Below, in pieces: positions 6,360 to 10,426 of a stretch of 10,426 nucleotides of DNA. Numbering within the stretch: the stretch's first letter is position 1; every line of letters starts with the position of its first letter. The stretch is from the NCBI GenBank assembly GCA_964577825.1, contig CAZOBJ010000104.1, positions 1 to 10,426 of the forward strand. The letters are read 5' to 3'. The DNA is from CAZOBJ01 sp964577825. Lineage in GTDB: Bacteria; Planctomycetota; SZUA-567; JAFGNG01. The position numbers were made by a program, and so were the translations under genes. The notes under the pieces were generated by a model. The model was not told where the DNA came from, ran no database searches, and was given only the letters and a program-made list of their open reading frames with translations.

Positions 6360-7546
6360 GAAAGTACCTCGCGCTCGCCGCAGGGATTCTGACCCAGGCC
6401 TGCATCGGCGGAATCTATGCCTGGAGCTGCTTCGTGCCCGCGCTTCGCGAGCAGGCGGGCTTGAGCATGAAGGCCACGCAGCTGCTCTTCGGCGGATGCA
6501 TTCTGGTCTTTGCGCTGGTGATGCTCAAGGCCGGCCGCCTTGTGCGTCGCGTGGGCCCGCGCGCGCTCGCGTTCGTCGGCGGCGGGCTGTACGGAGCGGG
6601 GTATCTTGTGGCGGCCGCCTCAGGCGGCTGGTTTCCGTTGTTGTTCGCGGGAATCGCGATCCTCTCCGGCGCGGGCATCGGCCTGGCGTACATCTGCCCC
6701 ATCGTCACCGCGATGAGGTGGTTCCCGAAGCGCAAGGGTCTGGTCACCGGACTGTCGGTCGCCGGGTTCGGCGGCGGGGCGATTCTGCTGTCGAACGTCG
6801 CCGACCCCTTTCTGCAGGCCGGCACGCCGGTGTTCGCGGTCTTCGCGGGGGTCGGGGCCGCCTATGTGGCGATCGCCTGCCTCGCCGCGCTTTTCCTCAC
6901 GCTGCCCACGGACGAGGACGTCGGGCCGCAAGCGCACGTGGCGGGCCGTTTCTTTGCCACGCGCGCGTTCTGGCTGCTCCTGCTGGGCATGTTCTGCGGC
7001 ACCTTCTCGGGCCTGATGGTCATCGGCAACCTGGAGCCGATCGGCAAGGGGTTCGGCGTCGCCTCCCAGACAGGCGTTCTGGCCATAAGTCTGTTCGCGG
7101 TTGGGAACGCGGCCGGGCGCATCGCATGGGGGTGGCTCTTCGATCGTTTGCGCGCCGCGTCCATTCCCCTGTCGCTGGGACTGATCGCCGTCGGACCCCT
7201 GGCGCTGATGGCCGCGGCGGTCGAGCCCGCGCTTTTCGTGCCCGCGGCCGCGCTCAACGGCTTGGCGTTCGGCGCGTGCTTCGTCGTGTTCGTCGGCGCG
7301 GTCAGCCACATCTTCGGCACTCAGCGCGTGGGAGGCATCTATCCCTTTGTGTTCTTGGGCTATGGCCTTTCGGGCCTTGTCGGGCCCACCACGGCCGGTT
7401 GGCTCTACGACCGCTTCGGGGGGTACCACGCGGCGCTCTGGTTGGCGGTGGCGCTGCCACTGCTGGCCATCGCGTTGTCGCTCGTCCAACAGCTCCACCG
7501 CGCCCCGGAACATGAGTCCGTGTCTGCGGCCAGCGAGTCGACTTGA
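6356..7546 (+). CDS. MFS transporter, OFA (oxalate/formate antiporter-like) family
   Basis: A 396-aa inner-membrane protein. The TTG at 6356 is chosen as start because GAAGGAG (6344-6350) lies 5 nt upstream, the TTG overlaps the phosphatase stop, and the first transmembrane helix follows at once (RKYLALAAGILTQACIGGIYAWSCF). Upstream in-frame codons lie inside the phosphatase gene. The hydrophobic pattern fits 12 helices. OFA-type features include GIYAWSCFVPALREQ in helix 1, the loop AGRLVRRVGPRAL, GAGIGLAYICPIVTAMRWFPKRKGLVTGLSVAGFGGG around helices 4-5, and a second-half repeat GWLFDRLRAA. The family exchanges or co-transports small carboxylates such as oxalate, formate or other organic acids. 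The substrate here is unknown. Overlap with the phosphatase gene implies translational coupling and a shared pathway. Confidence 0.85.
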   Translation: MRKYLALAAGILTQACIGGIYAWSCFVPALREQAGLSMKATQLLFGGCILVFALVMLKAGRLVRRVGPRALAFVGGGLYGAGYLVAAASGGWFPLLFAGIAILSGAGIGLAYICPIVTAMRWFPKRKGLVTGLSVAGFGGGAILLSNVADPFLQAGTPVFAVFAGVGAAYVAIACLAALFLTLPTDEDVGPQAHVAGRFFATRAFWLLLLGMFCGTFSGLMVIGNLEPIGKGFGVASQTGVLAISLFAVGNAAGRIAWGWLFDRLRAASIPLSLGLIAVGPLALMAAAVEPALFVPAAALNGLAFGACFVVFVGAVSHIFGTQRVGGIYPFVFLGYGLSGLVGPTTAGWLYDRFGGYHAALWLAVALPLLAIALSLVQQLHRAPEHESVSAASEST

Positions 7547-7728
7547 CGCGCTCGCCGATTCGTGGGCTCGGCCTCTCGCGCTCCTCTATCCCATCACGCT
7601 CTGTCTTGATGGGGCAGGTACCTCCGCTCCGCCGGAACAGGGCCGATCGCGGGCGACAGGTCCCGGCGCCCATGCGCCGCAGTGCGTATTCCCCGCAGCC
7701 TGAGCGGGCGCACCGCACGGGGCCGCAC

Positions 7729-7901
7729 TGCCTGCACGGAGGCAACCTGCCTGCGAACCACGGTTTCGGCAGGGGTGGTCGTATCCGGGGGGCGGTTCCT
7801 GCGCCGCCCGGAGACCATCCTGATCGAGCTCGTGCCGCAACGCCGAACCCCTCCTCTGGGCGCCGTGGGGCCCCTGCGTGCGCGCCGACCGCACAGCGTG
7901 A
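7729..7901 (+). pseudogene. Relic of a metallophosphoesterase gene 3' end
   Basis: The stretch aligns with about 1380-1562, the 3' end of the intact metallophosphoesterase gene. In one frame it reads LHGGNLPANHGFGRGG (intact: LHRKGAFHLYVNRGIGMEGG). After a frameshift it reads GRFLRRPETILIELVP (intact: VRFLRRPEITLIELVP). It ends in GCCGACCGCACAGCGTGA, against GCCGACCGCGCAGAGTAA in the intact gene, so even the stop region is shared. The frameshift, the loss of everything upstream and the lack of a start show that it is dead. The catalytic part is absent from this window. Confidence 0.75.
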
Positions 7902-7924
7902 CACTGATCCGCCGTCGCGAGGGC

Positions 7925-7953
7925 TTGCCCATGAGCCGCCTCTCGCCTATGAT
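7925..7953 (+). promoter_or_regulatory. Promoter for tRNA-Arg
   Basis: TTGCCC (7925-7930), a 17-bp spacer, then TATGAT (7948-7953), a near-consensus -10. It lies about 75 bp upstream of the tRNA and points at it, with no other gene between. Confidence 0.55.
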
Positions 7954-8026
7954 GGGCCCAGGTCCCGGGGCGCAAGTGGCTCGACCGAGGTGGGACCGGT
8001 CCCGACTCGCGCCCTTATTTGAAGAC

Positions 8027-8099
8027 GCCCTCGTAGCTCAGTGGACAGAGCAGGGGACTTCTAATCCCCAGGTCGCAGGTTCGAATCCTGCCGAGGGTA
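8027..8099 (+). tRNA. tRNA-Arg (anticodon UCU)
   Basis: A full cloverleaf can be drawn. The acceptor arm is GCCCTCG (8027-8033) with CGAGGGT (8092-8098), whose first pair is G-U. The D arm is GCTC/GAGC and the anticodon stem GGGGA/TCCCC encloses the loop CTTCTAA, so the anticodon is UCU, reading AGA/AGG. The T arm is GCAGG-TTCGAAT-CCTGC and the discriminator is A. CCA is not fully encoded (the bases after A are CCG). The D loop is short. The gene is intact although it is the integration target of the element to its right, because the element restores the 3' half. Confidence 0.92.
8038..8099. other. Probable attachment site (att) within tRNA-Arg
   Basis: The integrase gene abuts and enters the 3' half of an intact tRNA, and the element's genes lie on the 3' side. 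This is the standard geometry of tRNA-borne attachment sites, where crossover occurs in the anticodon or T-arm region and a 3' tRNA fragment marks the far end. The second copy is not in the window, so the exact core cannot be set. Confidence 0.6.
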
Positions 8100-9495
8100 C
8101 CGACTCAGAAGGCCCCGGGGGAGCCTCGAAACGGCCCCTGGGGCCTGTTTCTTGCGCGCATGCGCCTTCGGCACCCGCCGCCTTCCGATAGGGCGTCTGT
8201 CCATTGCGGTCCACGGGATTCCGGGAAAGTGTACCGGAATGGGCACGTATACGGGCACACGATTTCGCGTCTTCGGTCCCGGTCTTGGCAACCGCCTCGG
8301 TGTGCGGGCGCGCGGACAGATCGGCCAGCCGGTCAATCGCGCCGCGGCGGTCCTCTAGGGTGTAGTGCGTGTAGTGAGTCAGGGTCAAGTCAACCGTGCT
8401 GTGGCGCATCAATTCCCGCGCGGCCTGGACGCTCACGCCCGCCTTGGCCAGGCCGGTGGCGAATTGCCCGCGCAGCGCGTGGAAGTCGAACGTGCGCCCG
8501 CTCGCGTCCGTGTACGGGATGGGCGCGAGCCCGCTGTCCGGGTCGCCCGTGCGCGCCAGATAGAAGCGCACCGCCTTGGCCCCGCAGTCCGTTGCGGGCA
8601 GCGCGAACGCGGGCGCATCGGGGAGCTTGAACCGCAGATGCTCGCGCAGGTTCGCCGCCGTGTCGGGCCGCAGGGGTTGAATGCAGTCGGTCCGGTTCTT
8701 CGCCTCGCCGCCCGCCAGCCGCACGGCCGGGGCGTCCCCGTCCAGGGCGAAGCTTGCGCGCGTCAAGCTGCGCAGTTCACTCCACCGGAAGCCCGTCTCT
8801 GCGGCCAGGCGAAAGAGAAGCGCCCACTCCGGGCCTCGCGTCCCGCGGAAGGCCGGGCCGCTCTCAGCCGCCGCGAGCAGGCGCAAGAGGTCGTCCGTGG
8901 ACAGCGCCCGCCGGTCGCGTCTGCGGTCATGGCGTTGGGGCACGGTGGACAGCCGCTCCAGGGGGTTCGCGCCGATCCGGTCCGCCTTCACAAGCCACTT
9001 GCAGAAGCCCTTCACGGCCCGCACGTAGCTGTTGACCGTGCGCGCGCTCCAGTCGTCCTCTTCCCGCTTGCGGACGATCCAGCGTTCCACCTTCGCCGCG
9101 TCCAGGCCGCCCAGGGTCTTGCACCCCGCGCCCTCGCACGCGGCCCGCACCTTGCGGGGCTCTCTGATGACGTGCCGCTCGGAGTCGCCCTTCTGGCGCA
9201 GGTGCGCTTGCCAGTCCGCGACATGATCGGCCAGGGGCTTCGCGGACGCGGCCCGGTCCGGGTCCAGAAGGCCGCGCTCGGCCAGGCTCTCCTGCATGGC
9301 GGGGGGCAGGCCCTCGATCCACCGGGACAACTCGCGGTCCGGGCGCTCGCCCGCCTCGCGGAATGCGGCCAGGGCCTCCAGCTTGCGGCCCAGTTCCGCG
9401 GTCGCGCGCTTCTCCCGGTAGCCCGCCATGCGCAACCGGCCATAGCGCCACCGCAGGTCCACATGCCACTTGCCGCCACGCTTGTACAGCCTCAT
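8038..9495 (-). CDS. Tyrosine-type site-specific integrase
   Basis: The 485-aa product starts at ATG 9495, with GGGAGG upstream and an ATGA overlap with the stop of the preceding gene. The N terminus (MRLYKRGGKWHVDLRWRYG) is an arm-binding domain. A core-binding domain covers about 85-185 and the catalytic domain about 200-385. Catalytic residues are R237 (TGFRWSE), K266 (EAKNRTD), H339 and R342 (FHALR), H365 (LMRHST) and nucleophile Y375 (THYTHY). The enzyme integrates and, with a helper, excises the element at the tRNA-Arg 3' end. After the catalytic domain a low-complexity tail of about 100 residues runs into the tRNA gene, ending SAGFEPATWGLEVPCSVH. The last 20 residues are antisense tRNA, an arrangement common in tRNA-targeting elements. 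The tail is probably not needed for catalysis. Confidence 0.92.
   Translation of the reverse strand: MRLYKRGGKWHVDLRWRYGRLRMAGYREKRATAELGRKLEALAAFREAGERPDRELSRWIEGLPPAMQESLAERGLLDPDRAASAKPLADHVADWQAHLRQKGDSERHVIREPRKVRAACEGAGCKTLGGLDAAKVERWIVRKREEDDWSARTVNSYVRAVKGFCKWLVKADRIGANPLERLSTVPQRHDRRRDRRALSTDDLLRLLAAAESGPAFRGTRGPEWALLFRLAAETGFRWSELRSLTRASFALDGDAPAVRLAGGEAKNRTDCIQPLRPDTAANLREHLRFKLPDAPAFALPATDCGAKAVRFYLARTGDPDSGLAPIPYTDASGRTFDFHALRGQFATGLAKAGVSVQAARELMRHSTVDLTLTHYTHYTLEDRRGAIDRLADLSARPHTEAVAKTGTEDAKSCARIRAHSGTLSRNPVDRNGQTPYRKAAGAEGACAQETGPRGRFEAPPGPSESVPSAGFEPATWGLEVPCSVH
8110..8153 (+). terminator. Intrinsic terminator of the tRNA-Arg transcript
   Basis: A 12-pair stem, 8110-8121 with 8135-8146 (one G-U pair), closes a 13-nt loop and is followed by GTTTCTT. 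It starts 10 bases after the tRNA. It also lies within the integrase coding region on the opposite strand, so one stretch serves as terminator on the plus strand and as codons on the minus strand. Confidence 0.75.
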
Positions 9496-9713
9496 ACCTT
9501 GCCCTCCCGCCAGGGCTTCAAGAGCATGACGCCCAGGGGCAGGCCGCGCTTCTTGGCCTCTTTGCGCCACCGCCTGTGCTCTTCGCGCGTCATGCGGACG
9601 CTGATGACGAGCTCGCGCCGAACGCGCCTGGGCAAGGGCGGACGGCCCGTGCGCTTGGCGTCGGCTGCAATCTCCGCGGGGGTGCGCTTGCGCGTTCGTT
9701 TGCTCATGGCCAT
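9492..9713 (-). CDS. Small ribbon-helix-helix (CopG/Arc-like) DNA-binding protein
   Basis: A 73-aa basic protein. ATG 9713 is chosen because AGGAGA lies 7 nt upstream; a second ATG at 9707 is spaced less well. The N-terminal 30 residues are very basic (KRTRKRTPAEI, GRPPLPRR). Then ELVISVRMTREEHRRWRKEAKKRGLPLGVMLL has the alternating beta strand followed by two helices of a ribbon-helix-helix fold. Such proteins bind operators as dimers. Between the AlpA-like gene and the integrase, it could control integrase expression or assist excision or transfer. Its stop overlaps the integrase start (ATGA), so the two are translationally coupled. The fold is read by eye from a short protein. Confidence 0.65.
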   Translation of the reverse strand: MAMSKRTRKRTPAEIAADAKRTGRPPLPRRVRRELVISVRMTREEHRRWRKEAKKRGLPLGVMLLKPWREGKV

Positions 9714-9738
9714 AGGATATCTCCTGTATTACCGGTTG

Positions 9739-9951
9739 TCAAGCGTCTTTTTCGGAAAGTTCCCATTGCCACCGGGCCGGAGCCCCGGCCGCGGTCCACG
9801 CCTCCAGTTCCGCGCGCCGCCACAGGGTGCGCCGCCCCAGCTTCACGGGCGCGGGGATCAACCCTTCGGCGTGAAGGTGGTAGAAGTGGCCCCGGCTAAT
9901 GCCCAGCGCCTGGGCCGCGTCATGCGCGCTCAGTAGAATCCGATCCTGCAT
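9739..9951 (-). CDS. AlpA/HTH_17-type helix-turn-helix protein, candidate excisionase
   Basis: The 70-aa product starts at ATG 9951, with GAAGGAG about 9 nt upstream. An upstream in-frame extension exists but overlaps the neighbouring gene and lacks support. Residues 8-52 (SAHDAAQALGISRGHFYHLHAEGLIPAPVKLGRRTLWRRAELEAW) form the winged-helix HTH of the MerR-like, AlpA/Xis DNA-binding family. It has the usual LGIS turn, the P-P-K-LG-R wing and a terminal W after the E-E-A helix. Such proteins often serve as recombination directionality factors or activators of integrase genes. It follows the Cys-repeat gene with a 1-nt gap and lies 25 nt before the ribbon-helix-helix gene, so all four leftward genes probably form one operon. 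Confidence 0.8.
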   Translation of the reverse strand: MQDRILLSAHDAAQALGISRGHFYHLHAEGLIPAPVKLGRRTLWRRAELEAWTAAGAPARWQWELSEKDA

Positions 9952-9952
9952 G

Positions 9953-10330
9953 TCACGTGTCTCCTTCCTTCCGGGTATATACGCCGGGCTCGCCCTCGCC
10001 GGTGTACCGCGCGGCCTCTTCCGGCGTCGGCTTGCGCCCGAATCGATAGGGCCACAGCGGGCAATCCCGAGTCGGGCATAGTTCCACTTCGCGAGCACTG
10101 CCGAGCATACAATAGCCCACACAATGCTTGCGAATCGCCTTTAGCGGGGCGCGGATGCGCTTCGCCGGCCGCCTGCCCATCCTGTACTCATACAGGACGC
10201 AGTCGTGGAATGCGCACTCTCGGGCCTCTTTCTGGCTATATGACGAGCAGTCCAGGCAATGCTTGCGGATCGCCCGCTGGGACGTCATGAGGCCGCGATT
10301 CCTGGTGGGGTGTTCGGTTTGCCTGGTCAT
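9953..10330 (-). CDS. Duplicated Cys4-motif protein (element-borne, function unknown)
   Basis: The 125-aa product starts at ATG 10330, preceded by GGGAGA at 7 nt. ATG 10357 would add nine residues and also has purines upstream, so the start is not certain. The protein is two copies of one unit, residues 20-55 and 65-101. Each begins AIRKHC, has four cysteines and ends YR-GR-P. The first is C25-x2-C28-x10-C39-x4-C44 and the second C70-x3-C74-x10-C85-x4-C90, a zinc-knuckle-like pattern. Similar KAIRKHCLDC proteins are common in prophages and integrated elements and are usually annotated as hypothetical. Metal binding is likely; nucleic-acid binding is inferred from that and from the many basic residues. 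The C terminus is acidic and polar. It is the first of four leftward genes seen in the element. Confidence 0.75.
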   Translation of the reverse strand: MTRQTEHPTRNRGLMTSQRAIRKHCLDCSSYSQKEARECAFHDCVLYEYRMGRRPAKRIRAPLKAIRKHCVGYCMLGSAREVELCPTRDCPLWPYRFGRKPTPEEAARYTGEGEPGVYTRKEGDT

Positions 10331-10363
10331 GTACGGTTCTCCCGTTGGCGACGGCATCGCGCG

Positions 10364-10391
10364 AAAAACCCCCTTCTCCAGGCCGGTTTTT
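10364..10391. repeat. Inverted repeat upstream of the element operon
   Basis: AAAAACC (10364-10370) and GGTTTTT (10385-10391) form a perfect 7-bp inverted repeat around a 14-bp spacer, upstream of the Cys-repeat gene. It could be an operator for one of the operon's DNA-binding proteins, or an mRNA leader hairpin. Confidence 0.5.
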
Positions 10392-10408
10392 GACCTTCGG
10401 CCTCCGGG

Positions 10409-10426
10409 GGGGTACTTGGGTACCCC
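10409..10426. repeat. GGGGTAC / GTACCCC inverted repeat at the window edge
   Basis: GGGGTAC (10409-10415) and GTACCCC (10420-10426) are perfect inverted repeats with a 4-base TTGG spacer, giving a 7-bp stem. It may continue past the window. It stands upstream of the leftward operon, so an operator, a protein-binding site or a promoter-region element are all possible. Confidence 0.5.

Larger units (their letters stand above)
7547..8026. other. Gene-free stretch with a pseudogene relic and the tRNA promoter
   Basis: This 480-bp interval has no reading frame with convincing coding features. Its middle and right parts hold the metallophosphoesterase relic (7729-7901) and the tRNA promoter (7925-7953). 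I see no clear terminator for the transporter gene. A 13-base match CCATCACGCTCTG at 7591-7603 also occurs just after the intact metallophosphoesterase stop (1576-1588). It may be another trace of duplication, or chance. Confidence 0.5.

Noticed and set aside
8061..8336. Minus-strand frame ending RQDSNLRPGD as a separate small protein
   Set aside because: This is a familiar by-product of translating antisense tRNA in another frame, and it overlaps the integrase.
8365..9936. Plus-strand open frame of 523 codons opposite the integrase
   Set aside because: It is antisense to an integrase with all catalytic residues and has no recognisable domains.
1..10426. CRISPR array, rRNA or tandem repeat array
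   Set aside because: No regularly spaced repeats and no rRNA-like conserved stretches were seen on either strand.

Overview
The window is GC-rich, densely coding bacterial DNA. It has sigma70-type promoters with 17-bp spacers, good Shine-Dalgarno sites, and GTG and TTG starts. Nothing fixes the phylum. The gene set suggests an environmental, probably uncultured high-GC bacterium (PVC/Planctomycetota-like or a neighbouring phylum), and that is inference only.

Layout. (1) 1-360: the end of an insertion sequence (IS5-like by appearance) has cut off a minus-strand metallo-beta-lactamase-fold gene just before its metal-binding motif. (2) 361-569: a divergent promoter region. (3) 570-1562: a membrane-anchored YkuE/YaeI-type metallophosphoesterase with two altered motif residues. 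(4) 1682-2143: a DUF2294/MpsC-like gene with its own promoter. (5) 2144-2440: a very good promoter followed by a leader of about 240 nt that contains an intrinsic-terminator-like hairpin, so it is a candidate attenuator. (6) 2441-7546: a same-strand block of a divergent chorismate synthase homologue (first catalytic His replaced by Tyr, plus an internal insertion), a 626-aa PEP-carboxykinase-like P-loop protein (DUF4914-like), a GmhB-type HAD phosphatase and an OFA-family MFS transporter. The last three are tightly packed. (7) 7547-8026: no intact gene, but a decayed, frameshifted 3' end of a second metallophosphoesterase gene and a promoter for the tRNA. (8) 8027-8099: tRNA-Arg(UCU) and its terminator. 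(9) 8038 to the right edge: the int-proximal end of an element integrated at that tRNA, with four minus-strand genes: Cys-repeat protein, AlpA-like HTH protein, ribbon-helix-helix protein and tyrosine integrase. The integrase reading frame runs into the tRNA gene.

How the genes may work together. The central block combines a homologue of an enzyme that removes phosphate from EPSP, a PEPCK/HPr-kinase-type nucleotide-binding protein, a small-molecule phosphatase and a carboxylate-type transporter, behind a possible regulated leader. This could be an undescribed small-molecule pathway that borrows a shikimate-pathway scaffold. Its chemistry cannot be read from the sequence. Two gene relics (a HAD-like 5' fragment between the first two genes, and the metallophosphoesterase 3' end next to the tRNA) show that the neighbourhood has been rearranged.
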